Assembly (NCBI GenBank): GCA_001799195.1
Contig: MGSU01000172.1
Coordinates: 1 to 10,392 of the forward strand
DNA: 10,392 nucleotides
DNA from: Deltaproteobacteria bacterium RIFOXYA12_FULL_61_11
Lineage (GTDB): Bacteria > Bdellovibrionota_F > JAHFAK01 > YA12-FULL-61-11
Direction of reading: 5' to 3'
Each line of letters starts with the position of its first letter. Positions within the stretch are counted from its first letter, which is position 1. The notes beneath the pieces are model-generated. The model did not search any database. It saw only the letters and a program-made list of their open reading frames with translations, and had not been told where the DNA came from. Positions 1 through 8,567 of the stretch are shown in pieces. Position numbers and translations under genes: made by a program.

Positions 1-3000
1 ACTCTCTCCTATACCATGACCGTCGGCGGCACGGCGACCGCCGGCCTGATCAACGCTACGGCCACGGCCGTCGGCCAGGATCGCAACAGCGGGGCCGCCA
101 CCAGCGATGCCACCCGAGCTGTCTCGGACAGTTTCACGGTGCAGCGTCCGGCGATGCTGGAGATACTCTCGGTGACCTTGGCCGACGAGGCCGTGGTCAC
201 GGTCAGCAAGGGACAGACCGGACTCCTGGTCAATCTCGTCGGACGCAACAGCGGTGGCGTGCGGGCCACTTCCCTCGCGGCCGACCTCCAGTTCAAAGCG
301 GCCAACGGGAACCTCAAGAACACCGATTTCACCGTGCTCGCCGACGGCGGCAATCCGACCTTCCTCGAGTCCGGGGCGAGCGGCACCTTCGCCTTCACGG
401 TCACGGTCAAGGGCACGGCCGCCTCCGGTCCGACCACCGTGGACGGCGCGCTCACCGGTACCGATGCCAATAGCGGTGCCACGCTGAGCGATGATGCGGC
501 CAGCACCTCAGATCAGGTGACGGTCCAGACCCCGGCGGTGGTCACCCTCGTCTCGGTGACCGAGAGTTATCAAAACGTCAGCCAGGGGCAGACCGACCTT
601 GCGCTGACCCTGAGCGTGAATAATCCGGGTCAAGCCACCGCCCTGGTCGGCACCATCGCACCCGTTTTGAAGGATGGTCTGGGCAACGATCTCAGCGGGA
701 GCGACTACTCGATCGTCGCCGCGCCGGACAATCCAGTCAGCATTGTCGGTGGGGCTACGAGCACCTTCGGTTTCACGCTCGCGGTTGCCCCGGGGGCCAC
801 GACCGGGGGTATTACCCTGGATGGCCGGGTCACGGCTTCCGACGCCAACACCCTAGCGCCGCTCAGCGACACCTCGGCGACCACGACGGGAGCGTTCACG
901 GTCCAGACACCTGCCCAACTGCGCGTCAACTCCGTGACCACCACGCCGTTGACGGTCAGTCGCGGGCAACAGAACGTCCTCGTTACCGTGAACGTGAGCA
1001 ATCCCGGGCAAGCCACTGCGACCATCGGCAGCACTGCCCTGGGGTTTACGGATGCCCTCGCGGTCAACAGGAACAATGACTACACGGTGACTCCTGGAGA
1101 GAACCCCTCCAGTATCGCGGGCGCGGCCAGCGCCAACCTCACCTATCGCTTCGCGGTTGGCACCGTGGCGACCCTCGATCTCATCACCCTCGACGCCAGG
1201 GTGACGGGGAGCGATCAGAACAGCGGCGCAGCCCTCCTCGACAATGGCGCCGACAGTACCGATGCCTTTACCGTCCAGACCTCCGCGAGCCTGGAAATCC
1301 TTTCGGTGAGTTGTCCTGCAAGTACCGCGGTTCGCGGCCAGACCGGGCTACCGGTGACGGTCGCCATCCGCAACAACGGTCAGGCCACGGCCACGTTCTC
1401 CAGCCTCCAGCTTGCCCTGACGCGGGATGGCGGAAACGTGGATACAGAATTTATCGTCGCGGTCGATCCCGCTAATCCCACCTCACTCGCAGGAGGAGCC
1501 ACGCTCAATTTCCTCTTCGATCTTACTGTCGGTGGGAGCGCGGTACCTGGCAACGTAATCCTGGATGCCGTGGCCGTCGCCGCGGATGCAAATACCGGGG
1601 GCAATGCCGGGGACAGTGGTGCCGGACAGCCCGACAGCCTGCTCGTGAAGACCCCCGCAAGCCTGGAACTCCTCACCGTGGCCGCCTCGAGAGCGCAGGT
1701 CAGCCGTGGGCAGACCGGTCTCGGAGTCACCGTGACCGTGCGCAACAACGGAACCTCCACCGCCCTGATTGGAAGCAGCTCACTGCGTTTCACCCTTGGT
1801 GGAGATGTCGGCGCTCAGTATTCGGTCGTCGCGGCTCCCGGCAATCCGACCCAGGTCGAGGGTTCGGCCCAGACCACGTTCCAGTACACCGTGGAGGTTT
1901 CCTCTGCCGCGACAGCGGGGGCTCTGGTCATCGATGCCTCGGTCGGCGGCACCGATCAACTCAGCGGTGCGGCGACCTCAGACCTTGCCGCGGCCACGCC
2001 GGCCTCGGTCCAAGTCCAGACCAATCCGGTACTGGACCTCGTCAGTGCGACGTGTGTACCGGCCTCGGTCTCTCGGGGGCAGACGGGTATTCCCTGTACG
2101 GTCGTCCTGCGCAATACCGGGCAGGCCTCCGCCGTTCTTTCCGAGGTAGCCCTGAGTTTTACCAACAGTGCCCTCCAGGATGTCGGAGCCCAGTTCGGAA
2201 CCACCCCCTCTCCGGCGAATCCGACGAGTCTCGCCGGCGGGGCTTCGGCCAGCTTCTCCTTCACCGTGGACGTCGACCCTGCCGCCGGCAGCGGTGACAT
2301 CGCGGTCGATGCCCGAGCCAGCGGCAGTGATGTCAATAGCCTGGCTGCCGTCACCGACCTCGGAGCCACGACAGCGGACCTCGTCGTCGTGCAAACTCCC
2401 GCGGCGGTGGCTATCAACTCGGTCAGCAGTGCGGTACTCCAAGCAAGTCCCGGCCAAACAGGCATTCTTGTGACGGTCGGACTGACCAACTCCGGCGAGG
2501 CCACAGCCAACCTCGACGGGCTCACCCTGAACGTGCGCAATGACGCCGGTGTTGGGCGCACCAGCCTCTATGAACAGCAACTCCAAGGCGCAACAGGGGT
2601 TCTCGTCGGCGGCCAGAGCCGCACGTTCTCCTTCCTGCTCGGTGTCAAGACGACGGCCATCGTCGAGACGGTCAACCTCTTCGCCGTGCCCGTAGCCACG
2701 GATGCCAACAGCGGTGCTATCGCGGCCGTGAGCGGCACGAGCGTCAAACATATTCTCGCGGTGCTCGCCCCCGCAACCCTACATCTCGAACAACTCGCCT
2801 TCCCCGCACTCCTGCAACCCTACCGGGTCAGCAAAGGGCAGAGCGGCATCTCGGTCACGGCCTTGGTACGCAATACTGGTCAGGTTACCGCCAATCTCGG
2901 AAGCGGTGGACTCTCCTTCGCTCTTGGCGGTCAGGACCGCGGACTCGATTACCAGGTCGAACCCGACGGGAGCAACGCCGCAACCCTGGCCGGAGGAGCG

Positions 3001-6000
3001 ACCACGATATTGACGTATCAGGTGACGGTCACGTCGACCGCGCTCGTCGGTACGGTTGTCGTCGATGCCTCGATCAGCGGCAGCGATGCTTTGTCCGGGT
3101 TGACGGTAACCGATGCCGGGGTTGATGTACCGCCGAGCTGGGTGGTCCAGACCCCCGCCGCCTTGGCGATAACCGCGGTGAGCACGGTGTCGACCTCGGT
3201 GAGCAGAGGGCAGGATGGTTTGGCCGTGGGAGTCACAGTCCGCAACAACGGCACTGCCGGGGCCGATACCCTCGTCGCCACTCTGATTTTCAAGGACGGT
3301 CTGGGCAACACGCTCACCCCTGAATACACGATCACCGCGGACCCCGGCAATCCGACCTCCCTCGCAGGAGGAGCTGTCGGGACCTTCGACTTCACGGTCG
3401 CGCTCTCATCCGGCGCGACCCTCGGATCCATCAAACTCCTGGCCTCGGTCACTGGACGGGACGTCAACACCGGCCTCGGTCTGGCCGATGCCCCCACCGG
3501 GATCTACGATACCTGGACGGTCCAAGTTCCCGCTTCCTTGGGAATTACTTCTGTGGGTGTGGATCCGCTCAGCGTCAGCCAGGGGCAGCAGGACTTCGTG
3601 GTGACGGTCGAGGTGGAGAACACCGGTGGGGCAGAGGCGACCCTCGCGGCCCTGAATCTGACTTTTACCACGCTCGCCGGGATGAGCAAGACCTCGCAAT
3701 ACACGGTCAGCGCGGTCCCCGGGAATCCCGAGAGCATCACCGGAGGGGGGACGGAAACCTTCACCTTCGCGGTCGATGTCGCCCCGGCGGCCACGACCGG
3801 GACGCTGCGCGCGGATGCCACGGTCCAGGGCAGCGATGCCAATAGCGGCGCTCTCATCACAGATCTCGACGGTGCGTCCTCGACCGACACCTTCCTCGTC
3901 CAGACCCCCGCGGTCCTGATCCTTTCCTCCGTCCAAACCGCGCCGACAGAGGTCTCCCGCGGACAACAGGGGATCTCGGTGAGCATGGTGGTCGAGAACT
4001 CAGGTCAGGCGACGGCAAGCATCTCGGGTTCCGGGCTGAGTATCTTCGACCAGAACCAGCTCGAGAGAACCGGGTTGGATTATCAGCTCCAGAACGGAGC
4101 CAATCCGACGAGCCTCCCCGGTGGGGGAACGGGCACCTTCACCTTTACCCTCGGTGTGAAGTCCACGGCCCAAACGGGTAGCATGACTCTCGACGGTTGG
4201 GTACAGGGGACTGACGCCAACTCAGGGGCGGTCAAGAACGATACCGCGGCAGCGAGCCCCGACACTTTCCTCGTCCGCGGCGGAGCCCAGCTCTCCATCG
4301 CTTCGGTCAGCACCGTGCCGGCAACCGTGAGTAGGGGCCAGACCGGTGTAGAGGTCTTGCTGCAGGTGACCAATACCGGGGACGCGCAGGCCGTCCTCGG
4401 AGGCAGTTCCCTGGTGTTGAGCGATGCGGCCAACAACAATCGCAGTAACGAGTACACGGTCGTCCTGACCAACCCCGTCGCTACCCTGGCCGCGGGACAG
4501 AGCGCGGTCCTGGACTTCGAGGTTTCCTTAGCGCCGAATGCGACCACGGGCCCCATCACGCTCGACGGGAGCGTGGCGGGCACCGATGCCAATTCCGGAG
4601 TCACCATAGGAGACATTTCTGCCGCGGTGACCGACGTTTTCCAGGTCCAGACCCCGGCCGTGCTGAGTGTCGGGACGGTGTCGGCCCTCCCTGCCACCGT
4701 CAGCCGCGAGCAGAGCGGCATTGTTGTCACCGCGCAGGTGAGCAACACGGGCCAGGCCCAGGCGACAGGGCTCGCTACGACCTTGCTCTTCAGACAGGGT
4801 CAGGCCGACGTTGGGTCGAGTTTCACCGTGACGCCTGCGGACGACAACCCCACCGCGCTCGCGGGCGGAGCCCAAGGCACGTTCTCGTACACGGTCGCGG
4901 TAGCGGCCGGTTCGGTCCTCGGCGCGGTGACGCTGGATGCCCGGAGCGATGGGACCGAGGGCAATACCGGTCTGGGTATCGCGGACTCTGCCGCGGCTAC
5001 GATCGACGTCTTCACCGTGCAACGCAAGGCAGGGTTGGTCCTCGACATCGCGACCCTGGCTCCGCTCGCTGTGAACCGCGGGCAACAGGGATTGTCGGTC
5101 TCCTTGGGAGTCAGCAACCCTGGGGAGGCTTCAGCGGTTCTGTTGAGTTCGGGTTTGACCTTCTTTACCGGGGGAGGGGCTAATGTGGCCTCCCAGTACA
5201 CCGTATTGGCCGATCCGAGCAATGTCGGTACGGTCCCCGGCGGTGGAACGGTGACCCTGCGCTATACCGTGGAGGTCAGCTCCTCTGCGACCCTGGGAAC
5301 CATCAACCTCGACGGCGCGCTGACCGGGAGCGATGCCAATTCCGGAGCTGCCCTGACGGATACGGGAGCGGCGAGTCCTGATGCCTTCACAGTCATGGTG
5401 CCCGCCTCTCTGGCCCTGCAATCGGCTGCGACCACTCCCCTTACTGTGTCGCGAGGGCAGGGCTCTATACAGGTGACCCTGGTCGCCACAAACCCGGGTG
5501 GGGCCCTGGTCAACCTCACCGGCGTCACACCGACCTTCCGCGATGCCGGAGGCATTCCCCAGGCTTATACCGTGACGGCGGACCCGGCCAATCCGACCTT
5601 CCTCGCAGGTGCTGCGACCGGTACCTTCAACTTCTCCCTTGCCATCCCGGCCGATGCGGTGACGGGTCCGGTCACCCTCGACGGAACGATCAGCGGCACG
5701 GACGCCAATTCGGGAGCAGTGGTCAGCGATGGCGGCGCGGCCACGACCGACTCCTTCACCGTGCAGACCGCCGCGGTCTTGCGAGTTCTGTCCTTGGCCG
5801 TCGGCCCGGCCAAGGTCAGCCAGGGGCAGAACGGGGTGACCGTGACCGTGCAGGTCAAGAACGACGGTCAAGCGGTCCTCGTGCTTGGCAACGCGACCTT
5901 AGTCTTCCAGAAGGACAGTCGCGGAGACGTGAACAACGACTATGTAGTCGTTGCCGGTGGAGGGAACCCGGCGTCGTTGTCCGCCGGCCAGGCTGCCGAG

Positions 6001-6150
6001 TACACCTATACCGTGCAGGTCTCGGCCTCTGCGGTGACCGGGCTCATCACCGTATGGCCGGAGTTCTCCGGCACGGACGCGAACAGCGGTACGGCTGCTG
6101 CACTTATCGGCGGCGACCTCGGCGACACCGTCCTGGTGCAAGTTCCTGCC
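1..6150 (+). repeat. Tandem array of ~125-residue Ig-like units (one partial, 16 complete)
   Basis: Units are delimited by the closing VQTPA-type motif. Approximate ends: 153 (partial), 537, 915, 1287, 1659, 2028, 2403, 2775, 3159, 3534, 3912, 4287, 4659, 5031, 5406, 5775 and 6150, giving periods of 369-384 bases. Each unit runs: hydrophobic start (xLxIxSV), VSRGQxGxxVTVxVxNxG near residues 13-32, a YTVxxxPxNPTSLAGGA stretch in the middle, TFxFTVxV, xITLDxxVxG, DANSGA near residue 105, and FTVQTPA. Variants are scattered: VSREQ in the unit starting 4660, ASPGQ in the unit starting 2404, AVRGQ in the unit starting 1288, and VRGGA instead of VQTPA at 4273-4287. The units are clearly paralogous in protein but well diverged in DNA, so this looks like an old array kept by selection on the fold rather than a recent duplication. 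Confidence 0.93.
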
Positions 6151-8214
6151 GGTCTGACGGTGGCGAGCGCCGTGACCTTTGTTCCCGCGAGCGGAGCAAC
6201 GACCGACGATATCATCCTCATCAAGCTGACCGTAACCAATCCCGGCGGAGACAGCGCCCTCAACCTCGACCCGGTGAATAGCCTCAGCCTCGAGGGTACT
6301 GCGGTCCTGGTGCAGAGCGGGGGGCCTTCGCCGGCCGTGGCCGGGACCCTGCTGGGTGGGGGAAGTCAGGTCTTCACCTATAGTTATACGGCCACCACGG
6401 CTGGAGATGTCACCGCGGTCAACGGCTTCTCTGTGGTCGGTGTGGATCAGAATCGAGGGGTTCCTCTCTCTGCCTCCAGGAATATCGCGCTCTCACCCGT
6501 GTACACCATCGTTGCTGTTATACCGCGACTGAGCGCGAAGGACCTCGTGCTCCTGGCCAGCGTTACCGAGGAGAAGGAGGCGAGTCAGGGCCAAGGCGGA
6601 CTTCCCGTGACCTTGCGGTTGTTCAACGCCGGGAGAGCCCCGCTCGAGGTCTCGGGCGCGGGACTCTCTCTGCCCGTCGCGTCGACGCTGTGGAGCGCGA
6701 CCGCGGTCCGGACACCAGATTCCCTCGGGCCCGGCGAGAGCGCCGTGGCCGAGTTGCGGCTCGAGCTCGGAGAGGCCTTCCCCTCCGGCCTCCATAGGGT
6801 CGGAGGTTGGGTCAGTTTCCGCGATCCGACGAACGGGGCCTTCTTCCGCAACGATGCGGTGATCCACCGCGATTGGCTCCAGGTCCTGACGAGGGCAGAG
6901 TTGGTCGTGGAACGGCTCGAGACCGAGGTCGCTTACCTCCGACCGGGCCAGGAGGGGGTGTTGTGGCAGGTGGAGCTCTCCAATCGCGGGCAAGCTCCAG
7001 CTCGCCTGGCCTCCTTCTCCCTGCGGGTACTCGGGGAAGACGGCTCCGACCTCACCTCCTCTCTCGAACTCGTGCCGATAGAGCCCTTGGACGAGGTCAT
7101 GGTGTCGGGAGGAAGCCTGATCCGGCTGAATCTCGTGGTCGGAGTGGAACCCTGGTGCGGTTCCGGGTCAACCTCAATAGACGCAACGCTGGGCTTCTTC
7201 GACCTCTTCAGCGGTCGGGGGTACGAGGGGGCAACCCGTGGCTTGGCAGGGCCGGAGCTCGGCGCCCCGTTCGTCCGCACCGGGCAGGTCATGCTCCCGG
7301 AGGCAGCGGGCAACCCGATCGTGGTGCAGGATCGTCTCGTGCTGACCCATGCTCACGGATTGCTCCAAGGAATGCTGAGGGATGGAGCGGTTTCCGGATG
7401 GTTCGAACTCGGCGGCAGCTCCCTCTCGAAAGTACGAGGAGACGTCACCGGCCTGCATGTACTGAGCGATACGGGACTCAGGCGGTTGGAACCGGCTGCG
7501 GAAGAGCGTTGGAGGGAAGAGTTGCTCCGCGATCGGGTACCCCTGCGCCGAACCGACCGATTGTTGGCACTCGAACTCGACCAGGATGGTCGGGCAGAGG
7601 TGCTCCTGGCCGCTGCGGCGCAGGCAGTCGTCCTCGCCGGTTCATCGGGGTATCCGCCGGGTACCCGGGTGCCTCTTGCCGGGATCCAGGATGCCTTGGC
7701 CGGAGGTGTCGGTTGGGGGGTGCTCGCCGATCAGGCCCGGAAACTCCATCTGTTGTGGTTCGAAGAGGGGAGGCCGATGCTTCGCCTCCTCTCCGAGGGG
7801 GGCGGCAGGCGACTCATCAGGATTGGCCGCTTCGACGACACTGCCGAGCTGACGACCGTGCTCGCTTATGATGGCGAGGGCGTGAACGTGCTGCGGTTGG
7901 GAGCCGATGGGGTTCTCGTCGAACAGTTCGGCGGGGAGCATTTCGGCGTAGGCCCGGCCGACCGGTACCTGGTCGCCGATCTCGATGCCAATGGCTACGA
8001 CGATCTGGTCGGTCTCCGCGACGGCAAACTCGAGCTTCTCTTCAACCTCGGCGGATGGTTCCAAGCTGTCCCGCTCCAGGTCGATGAAGGGATACAAGAG
8101 CTCGTGCTCGCCGACCTCGATTCTGAAGGAGGCCACGATCTGATCACCCTCGGCAAGAACGGGCTGACCTCATGGCGGAACGATATCGTCCTCCGCGAGG
8201 GTGGAGGACGTTGA
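1..8214 (+). CDS. Giant Ig-like repeat protein with FG-GAP/VCBS-like C-terminal domain (5'-partial)
   Basis: At least 2,737 residues are visible. The frame is open from base 1 and stops with TGA at 8212-8214. The first ATG (16) is not the real start: the translation TLSYTMTVGG from base 1 aligns with the interior of other units (for example TFSYTVAVAA), with the Met replacing a strand Val. At least one unit fragment and any signal peptide therefore lie upstream. From the left: a partial unit, 16 full units of 123-128 residues, three divergent units, then a ~310-residue C-terminal part with FG-GAP/VCBS-type motifs. The composition (rich in Ala, Gly, Thr, Val, Ser; only four Cys) is typical of secreted beta-sandwich stalks. 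The first half of each unit (VSRGQ then VTVxVxNxG) resembles CARDB/DUF11-type Ig-fold modules, but this is a resemblance by eye, not a search result. Likely role: long cell-surface or secreted structural/adhesive protein. No sortase motif or transmembrane segment is seen at the C-terminus, which ends VLREGGGR. Function is inferred from architecture only. Confidence 0.93.
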   Translation, partial: TLSYTMTVGGTATAGLINATATAVGQDRNSGAATSDATRAVSDSFTVQRPAMLEILSVTLADEAVVTVSKGQTGLLVNLVGRNSGGVRATSLAADLQFKAANGNLKNTDFTVLADGGNPTFLESGASGTFAFTVTVKGTAASGPTTVDGALTGTDANSGATLSDDAASTSDQVTVQTPAVVTLVSVTESYQNVSQGQTDLALTLSVNNPGQATALVGTIAPVLKDGLGNDLSGSDYSIVAAPDNPVSIVGGATSTFGFTLAVAPGATTGGITLDGRVTASDANTLAPLSDTSATTTGAFTVQTPAQLRVNSVTTTPLTVSRGQQNVLVTVNVSNPGQATATIGSTALGFTDALAVNRNNDYTVTPGENPSSIAGAASANLTYRFAVGTVATLDLITLDARVTGSDQNSGAALLDNGADSTDAFTVQTSASLEILSVSCPASTAVRGQTGLPVTVAIRNNGQATATFSSLQLALTRDGGNVDTEFIVAVDPANPTSLAGGATLNFLFDLTVGGSAVPGNVILDAVAVAADANTGGNAGDSGAGQPDSLLVKTPASLELLTVAASRAQVSRGQTGLGVTVTVRNNGTSTALIGSSSLRFTLGGDVGAQYSVVAAPGNPTQVEGSAQTTFQYTVEVSSAATAGALVIDASVGGTDQLSGAATSDLAAATPASVQVQTNPVLDLVSATCVPASVSRGQTGIPCTVVLRNTGQASAVLSEVALSFTNSALQDVGAQFGTTPSPANPTSLAGGASASFSFTVDVDPAAGSGDIAVDARASGSDVNSLAAVTDLGATTADLVVVQTPAAVAINSVSSAVLQASPGQTGILVTVGLTNSGEATANLDGLTLNVRNDAGVGRTSLYEQQLQGATGVLVGGQSRTFSFLLGVKTTAIVETVNLFAVPVATDANSGAIAAVSGTSVKHILAVLAPATLHLEQLAFPALLQPYRVSKGQSGISVTALVRNTGQVTANLGSGGLSFALGGQDRGLDYQVEPDGSNAATLAGGATTILTYQVTVTSTALVGTVVVDASISGSDALSGLTVTDAGVDVPPSWVVQTPAALAITAVSTVSTSVSRGQDGLAVGVTVRNNGTAGADTLVATLIFKDGLGNTLTPEYTITADPGNPTSLAGGAVGTFDFTVALSSGATLGSIKLLASVTGRDVNTGLGLADAPTGIYDTWTVQVPASLGITSVGVDPLSVSQGQQDFVVTVEVENTGGAEATLAALNLTFTTLAGMSKTSQYTVSAVPGNPESITGGGTETFTFAVDVAPAATTGTLRADATVQGSDANSGALITDLDGASSTDTFLVQTPAVLILSSVQTAPTEVSRGQQGISVSMVVENSGQATASISGSGLSIFDQNQLERTGLDYQLQNGANPTSLPGGGTGTFTFTLGVKSTAQTGSMTLDGWVQGTDANSGAVKNDTAAASPDTFLVRGGAQLSIASVSTVPATVSRGQTGVEVLLQVTNTGDAQAVLGGSSLVLSDAANNNRSNEYTVVLTNPVATLAAGQSAVLDFEVSLAPNATTGPITLDGSVAGTDANSGVTIGDISAAVTDVFQVQTPAVLSVGTVSALPATVSREQSGIVVTAQVSNTGQAQATGLATTLLFRQGQADVGSSFTVTPADDNPTALAGGAQGTFSYTVAVAAGSVLGAVTLDARSDGTEGNTGLGIADSAAATIDVFTVQRKAGLVLDIATLAPLAVNRGQQGLSVSLGVSNPGEASAVLLSSGLTFFTGGGANVASQYTVLADPSNVGTVPGGGTVTLRYTVEVSSSATLGTINLDGALTGSDANSGAALTDTGAASPDAFTVMVPASLALQSAATTPLTVSRGQGSIQVTLVATNPGGALVNLTGVTPTFRDAGGIPQAYTVTADPANPTFLAGAATGTFNFSLAIPADAVTGPVTLDGTISGTDANSGAVVSDGGAATTDSFTVQTAAVLRVLSLAVGPAKVSQGQNGVTVTVQVKNDGQAVLVLGNATLVFQKDSRGDVNNDYVVVAGGGNPASLSAGQAAEYTYTVQVSASAVTGLITVWPEFSGTDANSGTAAALIGGDLGDTVLVQVPAGLTVASAVTFVPASGATTDDIILIKLTVTNPGGDSALNLDPVNSLSLEGTAVLVQSGGPSPAVAGTLLGGGSQVFTYSYTATTAGDVTAVNGFSVVGVDQNRGVPLSASRNIALSPVYTIVAVIPRLSAKDLVLLASVTEEKEASQGQGGLPVTLRLFNAGRAPLEVSGAGLSLPVASTLWSATAVRTPDSLGPGESAVAELRLELGEAFPSGLHRVGGWVSFRDPTNGAFFRNDAVIHRDWLQVLTRAELVVERLETEVAYLRPGQEGVLWQVELSNRGQAPARLASFSLRVLGEDGSDLTSSLELVPIEPLDEVMVSGGSLIRLNLVVGVEPWCGSGSTSIDATLGFFDLFSGRGYEGATRGLAGPELGAPFVRTGQVMLPEAAGNPIVVQDRLVLTHAHGLLQGMLRDGAVSGWFELGGSSLSKVRGDVTGLHVLSDTGLRRLEPAAEERWREELLRDRVPLRRTDRLLALELDQDGRAEVLLAAAAQAVVLAGSSGYPPGTRVPLAGIQDALAGGVGWGVLADQARKLHLLWFEEGRPMLRLLSEGGGRRLIRIGRFDDTAELTTVLAYDGEGVNVLRLGADGVLVEQFGGEHFGVGPADRYLVADLDANGYDDLVGLRDGKLELLFNLGGWFQAVPLQVDEGIQELVLADLDSEGGHDLITLGKNGLTSWRNDIVLREGGGR
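6151..7287 (+). repeat. Three divergent Ig-like units closing the array
   Basis: Three further units can be traced at about 6151-6528, 6529-6897 and 6898-7287. The first keeps VTNPGGDSA and GVDQNRG, but its VSRGQ position reads SGATTDD. The second has ASQGQGGLPVTLRLFNAG and FRDPTNGA and closes VLTRA. The third has LRPGQEGVLWQVELSNRG and closes FVRTG. Charged residues (Glu, Arg), Leu and Trp are much more frequent than in the preceding 16 units. They probably form the transition between the regular stalk and the C-terminal domain. The unit limits are less certain here than in the regular array. Confidence 0.7.
7288..8211 (+). other. C-terminal FG-GAP/VCBS-like (beta-propeller type) domain of the giant protein
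   Basis: The last ~308 residues are not Ig-like units. They contain recurring Asp-rich loops between hydrophobic strands: LELDQDGRAEVLLA (around 7573), LVADLDANGYDDLVGL (around 7969) and LVLADLDSEGGHDLITL (around 8101). A weaker RFDDTAELTTVLAYDG lies near 7831. Spacing between the two clearest loops is 45 residues. This DxDxNGxxD pattern is typical of FG-GAP/VCBS repeats, known to bind Ca2+ and build integrin-like beta-propellers. Only three strong motifs are visible, so a full seven-blade propeller is not shown; earlier blades may be degenerate (for example LVLTHAHGLLQGM and LHVLSDTGLRRL, 7340-7490). This end may be the ligand-binding or processing end of the protein. Inference from motif pattern only. 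Confidence 0.65.
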
Positions 8215-8314
8215 GCGGACGAAGGCCGAAGTGGCGCTGGTGGTCCTGGAAGGGGCCGGTTGGTGACAGCCTCTCGAGGTGGGGCATATCGTCTCACCCC
8301 TGAAGTGCCGAGAA

Positions 8315-8350
8315 GTTCCAAAATAAATCAAGTAGATAGGCAGTAAAACT
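8315..8350 (+). promoter_or_regulatory. AT-rich island, possible promoter region of the nuclease gene
   Basis: This ~36-base patch (containing CCAAAATAAATCAAG and GTAAAACTT) is markedly richer in A/T than the surrounding GC-rich DNA. It sits about 225-260 bases before the preferred start of the nuclease gene. No -35/-10 pair with normal spacing could be recognised: TAAAAC (8344) and TAATAG (8361) lack a credible partner at 16-18 bases. The call rests on composition and position alone. Confidence 0.25.
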
Positions 8351-8352
8351 TG

Positions 8353-8384
8353 CCGACGGGTAATAGCTTCCGTTGGTGTCGTTT
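8353..8384 (+). terminator. Possible weak rho-independent terminator or leader hairpin
   Basis: CCGACGG (8353-8359) can pair with CCGTTGG (8370-8376), seven base pairs including one G-T wobble, with a ten-base loop. A TTTT run follows at 8382-8385 after five more bases. It lies about 140 bases past the stop of the repeat-protein gene. The T-run is short and displaced, so termination would be weak. It could equally be a leader structure of the downstream transcript. Confidence 0.25.
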
Positions 8385-8561
8385 TGGCGTGCACCTTGCA
8401 AATCCACAGTCCACAGAGACCGGGATGGAGCCGAAATGACCCTTGTGACCAGCGGCAACAACCTGGAATCGAAGCGAGCGAGAGGAGTAAGGACGATGAT
8501 CGGGAGCGCCGGAGTCGAGGTCGTACCTGTGCAGACCGAGACACGGTTGTCCCACCGACCC

Positions 8562-8567
8562 AAGGAG
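8562..8567 (+). promoter_or_regulatory. Shine-Dalgarno sequence of the tandem-nuclease gene
   Basis: AAGGAG lies six bases (ATCCCC) before the ATG at 8574. Together with the signal peptide that begins exactly there, it decides the start over the two in-frame ATGs further upstream (8436 and 8496). Confidence 0.8.

Noticed and set aside
16-18. ATG at base 16 as the start of the giant protein
   Set aside because: The frame is open to base 1 and the residues on both sides align with the interior of a repeat unit. There is also no Shine-Dalgarno sequence in the 15 bases available.
1-6150. Recent segmental duplication of DNA as the origin of the repeats
   Set aside because: Neighbouring units share protein motifs but differ at many bases, and no long identical DNA stretches were seen between units.
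6807-7871. A 354-residue open frame on the + strand inside the repeat-protein gene
   Set aside because: Its product is Arg/Gly/Pro-rich with no motif, and it overlaps a frame that continues with clear Ig-like and FG-GAP-like motifs. It is an out-of-frame shadow.
8242-8257. Hairpin GGTCC/GGGCC shortly after the repeat-protein stop
   Set aside because: It has only five pairs with a wobble and no following T-run, so it does not support a terminator call.
8385-8450. Possible cyclic-di-GMP (GEMM) type riboswitch, suggested by GCACCTTGCAAATCC
   Set aside because: Only a short GCAAA-like resemblance is present. The expected second conserved segment (GACGCAAAGCC-like) and the paired stems were not found.
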